In this document: positions 6,619 to 14,206 of the stretch, in pieces
Layout: each line of letters starts with the position of its first letter
How positions within the stretch are numbered: position 1 is the stretch's first letter
Source of the DNA: Deltaproteobacteria bacterium
Lineage (GTDB): Bacteria; Desulfobacterota; DSM-4660; Desulfatiglandales; Desulfatiglandaceae
Direction: 5' to 3'
NCBI GenBank assembly: GCA_003646995.1
Contig: QMLZ01000038.1
Coordinates: 1 to 17,372 of the forward strand
DNA length: 17,372 bases
The notes under the pieces: generated by a model
The model's database searches: none
The model's input: the letters and a program-made list of their open reading frames with translations, nothing else
Told to the model about the DNA's origin: nothing
Program-made: the position numbers and the translations under genes

Positions 6619-7794
6619 TTATAAAGGGGTACTTGGCAAAGTCTCAACGGGCTTGGTCAAGAGGAATTCACCCTTTTCAATCCATTCCTTTAACAACTCA
6701 GCTATCTCGCGGGATCTCTTGTAGGAGGTAAGAGGTACAGTGGGGACATCCTGCCCGTTGAACTTGATGGTGCCACTTTTGAGTTCAGCGTAGCTCACAA
6801 CTCCTAAGCTTGTAGCCTCGCCCTTCGGGTAATCATTACCATAATCAATTATATTGGTAAAAATTTCTTCGTCAGCAACCCCTGTAAATCGGGCCATATC
6901 CTCATTGAGTATAGGGATAGGAACCCCAATACCCACGGCCAATGAGCACCCGTACCCCAACATGCTGACTCCCACGACAAACCTGGGGTCCATTTCCTTT
7001 AGATTCCCCATTACCATCAGAGTACCTGCCGGTTGAATGGGAACGCCATTCTTGCCTCTTTCAACGTCAGGCTTGTGCTGGGTCCCCGGCCCTATTATGT
7101 AACCCTTGGCACCACCTATAAATATTCTTGTCCCGAGGCCAAGGGTCAGATAATAGGGATCATTGAGTAATGGGCTCAGTTGACCTGAAGTGGCATAATT
7201 GGCATTTCCCGCGTGGGGCTTGAGGACCCCCATATAGGTATAAATTGTTTTATCTGAAAGGTTTATGGCACAATTGTAGTTCTGATAAGCGTTTCTAGGA
7301 TTCAGCAGCACAGCATAGGGTAGATCAGATAGCCTAACCCGCTTTTTAACTTCCTTGTTGGGATAACAGTCCGTACCATAGGCCACGGCTTTTAGGTACA
7401 CTTTCTTACCCGCTATTAAGTCGTGAATCACATGGCCTCCACCGTACTTAAACTGTCCGGGGTGAACGCGGTTTAATGGATCGTCCTCAGCAGGTTCGGT
7501 AGCACCAATGTAAATGTCTACTGCGGCAAGGCCGGCATAAGCAGGGACTCCATTGAGCCATACCTTGGAGGCCTTTATGCCTGGCTTGGTATGGCCAAAA
7601 TTTATGAATGCGCCAGAAGAACACATAGGGGAAAAGGTGCCGGTTGTAACCACGTCGATCTCCTTTGCAGCCTTTTCAGGCCCTTTGCTTTTAACGATCT
7701 CAGTCATCTCCTCGGCCGTAACAACTACGACGGTGCCTTTCTTGATTCTCTCGTTGATTTCCTCAATGGTTTTTGCGGCTTTTCTCTTAGGCAT
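6619..7794 (-). CDS. Homocysteine biosynthesis protein (DUF39 / COG1900)
   Basis: A 391-residue cytoplasmic protein of the DUF39 family. Members in methanogens and sulfate reducers make homocysteine from aspartate semialdehyde and a sulfur donor, bypassing O-acyl-homoserine. It opens with KTIEEINERIKKGTVVVVTA. Conserved-looking cysteines are C58 in TTGTFSPMCSSGAFINFG and C143 in AYGTDCYPNKE. Glycine-rich motifs (YGGGHVIHD, IGGAKGYIIGPGTQH) follow. The ATG at 7792-7794 is chosen because the family similarity begins a few residues later and an AGGGG box lies just upstream. An in-frame ATG at 7860 would add 22 unrelated residues and would overlap the likely promoter. The Fe-S/NIL-domain partner reported for the archaeal system is not adjacent, and the protein lacks C-terminal CBS domains. 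Leftward, it may be cotranscribed with the phasin-like gene 69 bases downstream. Confidence 0.85.
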   Translation of the reverse strand: MPKRKAAKTIEEINERIKKGTVVVVTAEEMTEIVKSKGPEKAAKEIDVVTTGTFSPMCSSGAFINFGHTKPGIKASKVWLNGVPAYAGLAAVDIYIGATEPAEDDPLNRVHPGQFKYGGGHVIHDLIAGKKVYLKAVAYGTDCYPNKEVKKRVRLSDLPYAVLLNPRNAYQNYNCAINLSDKTIYTYMGVLKPHAGNANYATSGQLSPLLNDPYYLTLGLGTRIFIGGAKGYIIGPGTQHKPDVERGKNGVPIQPAGTLMVMGNLKEMDPRFVVGVSMLGYGCSLAVGIGVPIPILNEDMARFTGVADEEIFTNIIDYGNDYPKGEATSLGVVSYAELKSGTIKFNGQDVPTVPLTSYKRSREIAELLKEWIEKGEFLLTKPVETLPSTPL

Positions 7795-7831
7795 TTTCCC
7801 CTTTTTTCCTCCGCTCACACATAATTTTACT

Positions 7832-7860
7832 ATGATAATGAGCAGAGGCCCGTGAGGCAA
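7832..7860 (-). promoter_or_regulatory. Candidate promoter for the homocysteine biosynthesis gene
   Basis: On the reverse strand TTGCCT (7855-7860) and TATCAT (7832-7837) are separated by 17 bases. The -10 matches five of six consensus bases. It would give a leader of about 30 bases before the ATG at 7794. Confidence 0.4.
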
Positions 7861-7900
7861 GAAAAACTTCTGTTGGCAATCTAGGTATTGGACGCTGATC

Positions 7901-7927
7901 TTGACTTTTGCACGAGGTTTCTATAGC
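7901..7927 (+). promoter_or_regulatory. Candidate promoter for the kdsA operon
   Basis: TTGACT (7901-7906) and TATAGC (7922-7927) are separated by only 15 bases, which is short. A second weaker candidate is TTGATA (7964-7969) with TAAGAG (7986-7991) at 16 bases. One of these probably drives the long rightward gene run, but neither is convincing alone. Confidence 0.28.
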
Positions 7928-8014
7928 AGTTCATAAAGGAGTATGGCAAGGATATCTTGGTTCTTGATACCTTAGAGCGGAAACATAAGAGTCATTTTTT
8001 GGGTTTATCTGGCT

Positions 8015-8020
8015 GGGGAG
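8015..8020 (+). promoter_or_regulatory. Ribosome-binding site that selects the kdsA start at 8027
   Basis: GGGGAG ends directly against the ATG at 8021, too close to serve it. It is six bases before the in-frame ATG at 8027, which is therefore the better start. Confidence 0.55.
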
Positions 8021-8026
8021 ATGCTT

Positions 8027-8848
8027 ATGTCCAATGGATTTAGGATTGGAAATTTAACGGTTTCAAGGGACGGGCCGTTTTTTGTAATTGCTGGGCCCTG
8101 CGTGGTGGAAAGCCTTGAAGTGACGATGGAGGTTGCCCGCTTTCTTAAAGGTGTGTCCTCAGAGTTGGGGATCCCTGTCATTTTCAAGAGTTCTTATGAT
8201 AAGGCCAACAGGACTTCATTGAGCTCCTACAGAGGCCCTGGCGTAAAAGAGGGTCTGGAGATTCTAAAAATGGTAAAGGAAGAGGTGGGCCTTCCCGTAC
8301 TGTCTGATGTCCACCTACCCTCTCAGGTGGAGGATGCGAGCAAGGTTCTTGATGTCCTCCAGATTCCAGCCTTTTTGTGTCGCCAGACCGATCTTCTTTT
8401 GGCTGCAGGCAGAAGTGGGTTGCCTGTTAATGTCAAGAAGGGACAATTTCTCTCGCCGGCAGAGATGGCGCAGGTGGTGGAGAAGGTTACTTCTACAGGA
8501 AATCACAAGATTTTGCTCACCGAGAGGGGGAGCACCTTTGGTTATAACAACCTAGTAGTCGATATGCGCTCGATACAGATCATGGGTAAACTTGGTTTTC
8601 CTGTGGTGTTTGACGCGACCCATAGCGTACAGCTTCCAGGCCAAGGAATCTCCCATTCCGGCGGACAAAGAGAATTTGCGCCGGTGCTTGCAAAGGCTGC
8701 TGTTGCAGCAGGGGCTGACGGGATTTTTATGGAGATCCACCCCGATCCCCCTTCGGCCTTGTGTGACGGTCCCAATTCTTTACCGTTGAATGAGGTAAGG
8801 CCCTTGTTGAACACCTTGAAGGTAATCCATAGGGTTGTAAAGTTGTAG
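8027..8848 (+). CDS. kdsA: 3-deoxy-8-phosphooctulonate synthase (KDO-8-phosphate synthase), metal-dependent type
   Basis: A 273-residue enzyme that condenses phosphoenolpyruvate with D-arabinose 5-phosphate to give KDO-8-phosphate for the LPS inner core. Typical motifs include IAGPCVVES, FKSSYDKANRTS, SDVHLPSQ, CRQTDLLLAAG, KKGQFLSP, ERGSTFGYNN, DATHSVQLPG and CDGPNSLPL. From the 8027 start, C25, H199, E236 and D247 have the spacing I recall for the metal ligands of the Aquifex enzyme (C11, H185, E222, D233, a constant offset of 14). This marks the metal-dependent class; the E. coli-type class has Asn at the first site. It heads a gene run with kdsC 14 bases downstream. Two ATGs (8021, 8027) are possible starts; the ribosome-binding-site spacing favours the second. 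Confidence 0.95.
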   Translation: MSNGFRIGNLTVSRDGPFFVIAGPCVVESLEVTMEVARFLKGVSSELGIPVIFKSSYDKANRTSLSSYRGPGVKEGLEILKMVKEEVGLPVLSDVHLPSQVEDASKVLDVLQIPAFLCRQTDLLLAAGRSGLPVNVKKGQFLSPAEMAQVVEKVTSTGNHKILLTERGSTFGYNNLVVDMRSIQIMGKLGFPVVFDATHSVQLPGQGISHSGGQREFAPVLAKAAVAAGADGIFMEIHPDPPSALCDGPNSLPLNEVRPLLNTLKVIHRVVKL

Positions 8849-8862
8849 GAAGGTAATCTGAT

Positions 8863-9381
8863 ATGCCTAAGCATGGATTAGAGCACAGTAGCGCTTCACT
8901 GGAATCTAAAGCAAAAGCCATAAGACTGGTACTGGTGGATGTCGACGGGGTGATGACTGACGGGCGTTTGTGGATAAGCGCCGAAGGTGAAACAATAAAA
9001 TGTTTTGATTCAAAGGATGGGCTTGGATTAAGGAGACTTATGAGTGAAGGGATCCAAGTGGTCCTTGTTACTGGTAGAAGTTCAGGAGCTGTGGAACGCA
9101 GGGCGGGGGAGCTTGGTATCATGGAAGTTTATCAAGGGGTGAGTGACAAGAGGCGTCTTGCAAAGGATCTGCGGCTCAAGAGAGGGCTTGAAAAGGATGA
9201 AGTCTGTGCCATAGGAGACGATCTGCCGGATATTGCAATGTTTGAGGAAGCGGGGCTTCGAGTTGCTGTGGCAGATGCTGTTAAGGAGGTGAGAGAGCAG
9301 GCCGATATGGTTACAAGGAATAAGGGGGGGCGAGGAGCAGTAAGGGAGCTTTGTGACTGGATATTGTCTAATCGAGCATAG
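8863..9381 (+). CDS. kdsC: KDO-8-phosphate phosphatase (HAD family)
   Basis: A 172-residue HAD-superfamily phosphatase that hydrolyses KDO-8-phosphate to KDO, the step after KdsA. HAD motif I is LVDVDGVMTDG with nucleophile D26 and acid D28. Motif II is LVTGRSS, and the acidic motif is AIGDDLPD. The small size, without a cap domain, fits the tetrameric C0-type KdsC family. An AGGAAGG ribosome-binding site lies about nine bases upstream of the ATG, immediately after kdsA. The arabinose-5-phosphate isomerase gene kdsD, commonly between or beside these two, is absent here. About 48 bases separate it from lptC. Confidence 0.92.
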   Translation: MPKHGLEHSSASLESKAKAIRLVLVDVDGVMTDGRLWISAEGETIKCFDSKDGLGLRRLMSEGIQVVLVTGRSSGAVERRAGELGIMEVYQGVSDKRRLAKDLRLKRGLEKDEVCAIGDDLPDIAMFEEAGLRVAVADAVKEVREQADMVTRNKGGRGAVRELCDWILSNRA

Positions 9382-9429
9382 AGGAATTAGCTTTACATGG
9401 TGTTTCTCAGCCTGATATAATTTTCACAA

Positions 9430-10002
9430 ATGAAACGGTTTTTGAAAAATCACTGGTTGGGGGTTTCTCTAGGCTTAATTTGCGTTGCTGTCTCAATATA
9501 CGTTGTCAAGGGGCTTAAGCGACTACCCGAAGAGGTTCCATTTGAGCAAATTTCATTGGACAATGGGATTAGGCTCAAAAAAGTACATTATAGCCAAGGT
9601 GACATACACAAGGCGTTAAAGTGGAAATTGGATGCCGAGGAGGTAAGGCTGTCCGAAGACAACAATATTGTCAGCTTCCAGCAGTTTAGACTCGTGGTGG
9701 AACCCAAAGGGAGACCCAAGGTACGTCTGCAGGGGCAACGAGGCGAGTATTCGAGGATAACCGGAATTCTTAACCTTTGGGGTAACTTACAGATTGACTC
9801 TGACAACGGATACAAGGCGACGTCAGAGCATCTTACCATGGACGAGAAAAGAGGTCTGCTTACAACAGAAGACCAAGTGGAAATATCCGGCCCGTTTTTT
9901 TCCGTTATCGGAAAAGGTCTCTTTGTCGATCTGAAAAACGAGATTTTAAAAATCCGTTCAAATGTCACCACCACTTTGACTAGGGGGCTACTTCCCTCAT
10001 GA
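9430..10002 (+). CDS. lptC: LPS export system protein LptC
   Basis: A 190-residue inner-membrane protein of the Lpt bridge that carries LPS from the LptB2FG extractor to LptA. One N-terminal membrane helix (LGVSLGLICVAVSIYVVKGL, about residues 10-29) anchors a periplasmic beta-jellyroll. The segments VRLQGQRGEYSRITGILNLWG and GYKATSEHLTMDEKRGLLTT are typical of the LptC/OstA-like fold, and the length is the usual one. It overlaps lptA by four bases (ATGA), indicating coupled translation. Identification rests on fold pattern, membrane anchor and position before lptA and lptB. Confidence 0.87.
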   Translation: MKRFLKNHWLGVSLGLICVAVSIYVVKGLKRLPEEVPFEQISLDNGIRLKKVHYSQGDIHKALKWKLDAEEVRLSEDNNIVSFQQFRLVVEPKGRPKVRLQGQRGEYSRITGILNLWGNLQIDSDNGYKATSEHLTMDEKRGLLTTEDQVEISGPFFSVIGKGLFVDLKNEILKIRSNVTTTLTRGLLPS

Positions 10003-10547
10003 GACGCACTCTGGGAACATTGTTTTTCTTGCTTTGCTCAGCGTGTCTATTCTGCTTTCCGTCCAAAGGGCTTGCCGAAAGGAGCCAAAAGGATCCGGCT
10101 AATGCCGGCAAGGATTCCCAACCTATGGTGATCAAATCCGATTCCCTCGTTGTAGACGACACCAAGAAGGTGGTCACCTTTTCAGGCCGGGTTAATGCTA
10201 AGAGAGACGAATTTACCATTGAATGCGATAAGCTGCTGGTCTACTACGAAAGATCAGGCTCGGACGATAGTGGCAACGCGATGGGTTCGAGTATCACGAA
10301 GATAGTGGCTGACGGAAATGTTAGGGTGAGGCGTCAGGCCGGGGGTGAGGCCGTGGCTCAACATGCTGAATACTACGAGGCCTCTGATAAGATAGTGTTG
10401 ACCGGGGACCCCATGGTGAAACAAGGCGAGGACTTTGTAAAAGGCGACAAGATAACCATTTTTTTAAAGGACAACAGGAGCATAGTGGAGAGCTCCGGTG
10501 AAAGAAGGGTGAAGGCGGTAATATACCCCAAGAAAGAAAAAAAATAG
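9999..10547 (+). CDS. lptA: LPS transport periplasmic protein LptA
   Basis: A 182-residue periplasmic protein forming the beta-jellyroll filament that carries LPS to the outer membrane. A signal peptide (MRRTLGTLFFLLCSACLFC then a GLA|ER-like cleavage site near residue 27) precedes the OstA domain. The domain shows IKSDSLVVDDTKKVVTFSGR, IVADGNVRVRR and AEYYEASDKIVLTGDP, the repeating beta-strand pattern of LptA. The ATG sits inside the lptC stop region (four-base overlap). lptB follows after four bases, so the three are one translational unit. A KKEKK-rich C-terminus is unremarkable for the family. Confidence 0.9.
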   Translation: MRRTLGTLFFLLCSACLFCFPSKGLAERSQKDPANAGKDSQPMVIKSDSLVVDDTKKVVTFSGRVNAKRDEFTIECDKLLVYYERSGSDDSGNAMGSSITKIVADGNVRVRRQAGGEAVAQHAEYYEASDKIVLTGDPMVKQGEDFVKGDKITIFLKDNRSIVESSGERRVKAVIYPKKEKK

Positions 10548-10551
10548 CTCT

Positions 10552-11283
10552 ATGAGCGAGCAGGACACATTTGGTGCGGAAAACCTGATAAAGGCCTATG
10601 ATGGAAGGAGGGTCGTAGACGGGGTCACCATTTATCTTAATAGAGAAGAGGTAGTTGGGTTACTGGGGCCGAATGGTGCCGGCAAGACAACAACCTTTTA
10701 CATGATGGTGGGCTTGACTCAGCCCAATGGGGGGAGGGTTCTATTGGACGGGCAAGATATTACCAATGAACCCATGTACCTCAGGGCAAGGAAGGGGCTA
10801 ACATATTTGGCCCAGGAACCCTCTGTGTTCAGGAAACTCTCTGTGGAAGACAACATACTGGCCGTACTAGAGGCCCGAGGAGTTCCACCACAAGAGAGGA
10901 TGGAATGGACACACCGCCTCCTTGCCGACCTAAATATCGACCATCTTAGCAAACAGAAAGCAGGAAATTTATCGGGAGGCGAGAGAAGACGTCTGGAGAT
11001 TACCCGCGCGTTGGCAACTAGACCTAGGTTCATGTTGTTGGACGAACCCTTTGCAGGCATAGATCCACTGGCTGTAGCGGATTTGCAACAGATTATTAAA
11101 GAGTTGAAAGATAGAGGCCTGGGCATTATTATTACTGATCATAATGTAAGAGAGACGCTAAATGTCTGTGATAGGGCATACATTATTCATCAGGGTAAGA
11201 TCTTGGTTTCAGGCTCTCCCGATGAAATCGTAAATAGTGATGTTGCACGGGGAGTATATCTAGGAGAAGGTTTCAAGCTGTAA
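10552..11283 (+). CDS. lptB: LPS export ABC transporter ATP-binding protein LptB
   Basis: A 243-residue cytoplasmic ATPase that powers LPS extraction with LptF and LptG, which are not in this window. Walker A is GPNGAGKTT (from residue 39). The Q-loop region is LTYLAQEPSVFRKLSVEDNI, the signature LSGGERRRLEI, Walker B FMLLDEPFAGIDP, and the switch His lies in ITDHNVRET. The YLAQEPSVFRKL segment and the C-terminal GVYLGEGF-type ending are characteristic of LptB rather than other ABC proteins. It is separated by four bases from lptA and by 25 bases from rpoN, the classic lptB-rpoN order. Confidence 0.95.
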   Translation: MSEQDTFGAENLIKAYDGRRVVDGVTIYLNREEVVGLLGPNGAGKTTTFYMMVGLTQPNGGRVLLDGQDITNEPMYLRARKGLTYLAQEPSVFRKLSVEDNILAVLEARGVPPQERMEWTHRLLADLNIDHLSKQKAGNLSGGERRRLEITRALATRPRFMLLDEPFAGIDPLAVADLQQIIKELKDRGLGIIITDHNVRETLNVCDRAYIIHQGKILVSGSPDEIVNSDVARGVYLGEGFKL

Positions 11284-11308
11284 AACATAAGGGGCTCGGT
11301 TTTTTCCA

Positions 11309-12748
11309 ATGGCACTGGAACTAAAACAATCATTAAATCTTAGTCAGCAGCTTATAATGACGCCTCAGCTTCAGCAAGCGATAAAGCTGCTACAGTTGAG
11401 CAGGTTGGAGCTCCTTGAAACAATTTACCAGGAAATGGAAACAAACCCAGTGCTAGAGGAGCAGGGCGTTGTAGAGAACGAGGAGGAAGTTTCTCTCGAT
11501 GACGAGAAGTTGGAGACTGAGGAGGATTCGAGCCCATTGGCAGAAGTTGACGTAGAGGGACCGCCTCAAGAAGAGCTGGATTGGGAAGCGTACATATCAG
11601 AGTACAACACGGGGTGGGCGGAAACCCCTTACGAAGACCGTGATGTACCCCAATTTGAGAATATCACTTCCACCAAAACCAATCTTTATTCCCACCTCAT
11701 GTGGCAGTTAAACATGAGCAATTTTGACGAGGCCCAAAAAGAGATAGGGCTTCACATCATTGGTAACATTACCGAAGATGGGTACCTTGATATCACGGTG
11801 GAGGAGCTAGCCAGGAATACAGGCTACCCCGTGGAGAAAGTAGAAGAGACCTTGAAGCTCATCCAGACATTTGATCCGGTGGGGGTAGGCGCACGGGATA
11901 CCAGAGAGTGCTTGCTTATTCAGGCGAGATTCCAGGGGCTTCAAGGCACACTGGTGGAAAAGATATTAATGGACCACCTCAAGGATCTGGAAGATAAAAA
12001 ATACGAGAATATAGCCAAAAGGCTTGGGGTGTCCATGGATGAGGTCATTACCGCGGTGTCCATAATTCGAGGGCTTGAACCGAAACCTGGCCGCAGTTAC
12101 TCAGATGAGGAAACCATTTATGTGAGCCCTGATATATATGTTTTCAAGGTAGGGGACGATTATGAGATAGTTCTCAACGAGGACGGTCTCCCAAAACTGA
12201 GAATAAACGCTTACTACAAAGATGTTTTGAGTCGCAAGGACTCCTTGCCTGACAGTGTAAGAAGCTACATCCAAGAAAAACTGAAGTCTGCAGCATGGCT
12301 GATCAAGAGCATCCACCAGAGACAGAGAACAATCTACAAGGTGACAGAAAGTATTGTGAGATTTCAGCGGGACTTTTTCGACAAGGGTATTACCCATCTC
12401 AAGCCCTTGGTCCTAAGGGACGTGGCCGAAGACATTCAGATGCACGAATCCACCATTAGCCGGGTAACGACCAATAAGTACGTGTACACCCCACAAGGCC
12501 TTTTCGAGTTGAAGTTCTTTTTCAACAGTGCCATTAGCAGCGTGGATGGGGACGCAGTAGCCTCAGAAAGTGTAAAAGAGCACATTCGGAATATTATAAA
12601 AATGGAAAATAAGCAAAAACCGTACAGTGACCAAGAAATAGCTGATATCCTTAAGAAACTAAATATTAATGTGGCCAGGCGTACCGTGGCCAAGTATCGT
12701 GAATCGATGGGGATACTCCCCTCGCGAAAGAGGCGAAAACCCTTTTGA
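11309..12748 (+). CDS. rpoN: RNA polymerase sigma-54 factor
   Basis: A 479-residue alternative sigma factor that binds -24/-12 promoters and needs AAA+ activators. Region I is the Gln/Leu-rich start (LKQSLNLSQQLIMTPQLQQA). Region II is the acidic stretch around residues 50-90. The core-binding region contains FDPVGVGARDTRECL and a helix-turn-helix around VAEDIQMHESTISRVTTNKY. The RpoN box ARRTVAKYRE is at residues 456-465, followed by GILPS. The length is normal. The ATG at 11309 begins at the conserved MALELKQSL sequence, although the ribosome-binding site is weak and distant. No activator is in the window. Confidence 0.97.
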   Translation: MALELKQSLNLSQQLIMTPQLQQAIKLLQLSRLELLETIYQEMETNPVLEEQGVVENEEEVSLDDEKLETEEDSSPLAEVDVEGPPQEELDWEAYISEYNTGWAETPYEDRDVPQFENITSTKTNLYSHLMWQLNMSNFDEAQKEIGLHIIGNITEDGYLDITVEELARNTGYPVEKVEETLKLIQTFDPVGVGARDTRECLLIQARFQGLQGTLVEKILMDHLKDLEDKKYENIAKRLGVSMDEVITAVSIIRGLEPKPGRSYSDEETIYVSPDIYVFKVGDDYEIVLNEDGLPKLRINAYYKDVLSRKDSLPDSVRSYIQEKLKSAAWLIKSIHQRQRTIYKVTESIVRFQRDFFDKGITHLKPLVLRDVAEDIQMHESTISRVTTNKYVYTPQGLFELKFFFNSAISSVDGDAVASESVKEHIRNIIKMENKQKPYSDQEIADILKKLNINVARRTVAKYRESMGILPSRKRRKPF

Positions 12749-12789
12749 ACCCCTAAGCAGGGGCAATTGAACTGACCGGAGGTAACACC

Positions 12790-13323
12790 ATGGATATCAA
12801 TGTGACGTTCCGTCATACCGAACCTATGGAGAGTCTCAAGGCGTACGCGGAGGAAAAGATTGCCAAGCTGGATAAATACCTGGACTATCCTGCTGAAGCG
12901 CATATTGTGTTGACTGTAGAAAAATTTCGCCATCAAGCCGATATTACCCTTAGTGTCAATGGAACAAGGATAAAGGCATTTGAAGAGACCGGGGACATGT
13001 ACTCGGCCATAGACCAAGTGACGGACAAAGTTGAAAAACAACTCAAGAGGCATCTGTCCAAGATCCGAAACCGCCGTATGGACGGAGCCCGGGAGGATGA
13101 ATTTGTTTCCGGCATGGAAACAGAAGGGGTCCCTTTGGTTGAGGAAGAACCCGTAATTGAGGTTGAAAAGCTGGAGGCCAAACCAATGGACCCAGAGGAA
13201 GCCGCAATGCAGCTGGGCTTCAGCAATCAAGAGTTCCTGGTGTTTCGTAATGCAAAAAGCAACGAGATAAATGTGCTGTACAAGAGGAGAGATGGAAATC
13301 TAGGCCTAATTGAACCTGCTTAG
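12790..13323 (+). CDS. hpf: Ribosome hibernation-promoting factor, long form
   Basis: A 177-residue stationary-phase ribosome-binding protein. The N-terminal S30AE domain (about residues 1-100) has MDINVTFRHTEPMESLKAYA and ITLSVNGTRIKAFEETGDMY. An acidic linker of about 30 residues follows. The C-terminal dimerisation domain (about 120-175) contains AAMQLGFSNQEFLVFRNAKS and NVLYKRRDGNLGLIEP. Having this domain makes it a long HPF, which forms 100S dimers without RMF. The ATG has a GGAGGT ribosome-binding site six bases upstream. The gene lies 41 bases after rpoN and just before ptsN, a common arrangement. Confidence 0.94.
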   Translation: MDINVTFRHTEPMESLKAYAEEKIAKLDKYLDYPAEAHIVLTVEKFRHQADITLSVNGTRIKAFEETGDMYSAIDQVTDKVEKQLKRHLSKIRNRRMDGAREDEFVSGMETEGVPLVEEEPVIEVEKLEAKPMDPEEAAMQLGFSNQEFLVFRNAKSNEINVLYKRRDGNLGLIEPA

Positions 13324-13333
13324 ACAAGAGCAA

Positions 13334-13795
13334 ATGAAACTTTCCGATATCATAACACCTGAGAGTGTGATACCCGAGCTAAGGTCACGGGACAAGAAGG
13401 GCGTGCTGATGGAACTTGCTGAGGTAATCAGCACGGTGGAGCCATCGGTGGACAGGGACACCCTTGTGCAGGTACTGGAAGAGAGGGAGAAACTTGGAAG
13501 TACAGGAATCGGAGATGGGGTGGCCATTCCTCACGGGAAACTCAACGGTATAAGTAAGCCGCTCATGTCATTTGGAAGGAGCAAGTCTGGGGTAGATTTT
13601 GATTCAATGGACGCGAAGCCTGTACATTTATTTTTTCTGCTGGTAGCACCTGAAAATTCTGCAGGTGCACACCTGAAAGTACTTGCAAAGATTGCCAAGC
13701 TGTTAAAGAACAGCGAATTTCGAAAGAGGCTACTGGAAGCCAAGGACAAGGGTGAAATTTACAATACCATCGTTGAGAGTGACGAAGAATTGTAA
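13334..13795 (+). CDS. ptsN: PTS IIA-like nitrogen-regulatory protein (EIIA-Ntr)
   Basis: A 153-residue EIIA domain of the fructose/mannitol type, the terminal phospho-acceptor of the nitrogen PTS. The active-site His is H67 in AIPHGKLNGI, preceded by EREKLGSTGIGDGVAIP. The hydrophobic core VHLFFLLVAPENSAGAHLKVLAKIAKLL matches PtsN. No transporter domain is attached, so the role is regulatory. Start choice: a TTG at 13310 would overlap hpf by 14 bases and add eight residues. The ATG at 13334 begins MKLSDIITPE and leaves a 10-base gap, so it is preferred, though its ribosome-binding site is weak. EI-Ntr and NPr are not nearby. Confidence 0.92.
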   Translation: MKLSDIITPESVIPELRSRDKKGVLMELAEVISTVEPSVDRDTLVQVLEEREKLGSTGIGDGVAIPHGKLNGISKPLMSFGRSKSGVDFDSMDAKPVHLFFLLVAPENSAGAHLKVLAKIAKLLKNSEFRKRLLEAKDKGEIYNTIVESDEEL

Positions 13796-13804
13796 GATTC
13801 TGCC

Positions 13805-14206
13805 ATGGTAGGGCTATTAATCATCTCCCATTGTGACATTGGTCGTGAGCTGTTAAACGCGGCAAAGTTGATCCTTGGAAGGTTGGACAATGCTGACAGC
13901 GTTTGTATATCCAGCACGGCCAACAGTGAGGAACTGCTCGAGACGATTTCAAGTAAGCTCAAGGTACTTGATAAGGGGAAGGGTGTTTTGATTTTGACCG
14001 ATATGTTCGGCGGTACTCCTTCCAACCTTAGTCTTTCCTTTCTCCAGGACGACAGGGTGGAGGTGCTTACGGGCGTGAATCTTCCCATGATTATTGCAGT
14101 GGCCCATGAAAGGGATCAGTTGAGTTTGGGGGAATTGGGTCGGAAAGCCCAAGAGGCTGGAAGGAGGAGTATTGCTTTGGCGAGCAAGCTCCTTAAGGAG
14201 GAATGA
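13805..14206 (+). CDS. PTS EIIA-Man (mannose-type) domain protein, probably regulatory
   Basis: A 133-residue stand-alone mannose-family EIIA domain. The start MVGLLIISHCDIGRELLNAA places the phospho-acceptor His at H9. GVLILTDMFGGTPSNLSLSF is the family's conserved GTPSN loop, and VEVLTGVNLPMII is the following strand. No IIB, IIC or IID component follows, so sugar transport by this locus is unlikely and a regulatory PTS role is inferred. Deltaproteobacterial genomes often place such a protein beside ptsN and rapZ; rapZ is missing here. It lies nine bases after ptsN and overlaps rimI by four bases (ATGA). Confidence 0.88.
   Translation: MVGLLIISHCDIGRELLNAAKLILGRLDNADSVCISSTANSEELLETISSKLKVLDKGKGVLILTDMFGGTPSNLSLSFLQDDRVEVLTGVNLPMIIAVAHERDQLSLGELGRKAQEAGRRSIALASKLLKEE

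Noticed and set aside
7795..7860. Upstream extension of the homocysteine biosynthesis protein (22 residues)
   Set aside because: The segment overlaps the likely promoter and is not part of the family; the ATG at 7794 fits better.
11284..11308. T-rich stretch between lptB and rpoN as a terminator
   Set aside because: No stable stem precedes the T-run.
12750..12763. Small hairpin CCCC-TAAGCA-GGGG after rpoN
   Set aside because: The stem is only four base pairs and has no T-tract, so it is unlikely to terminate transcription.
12436..13230. 264-codon open frame on the reverse strand across rpoN and hpf
   Set aside because: It spans two strongly supported genes on the other strand and has no recognisable domain, so it is a shadow frame.
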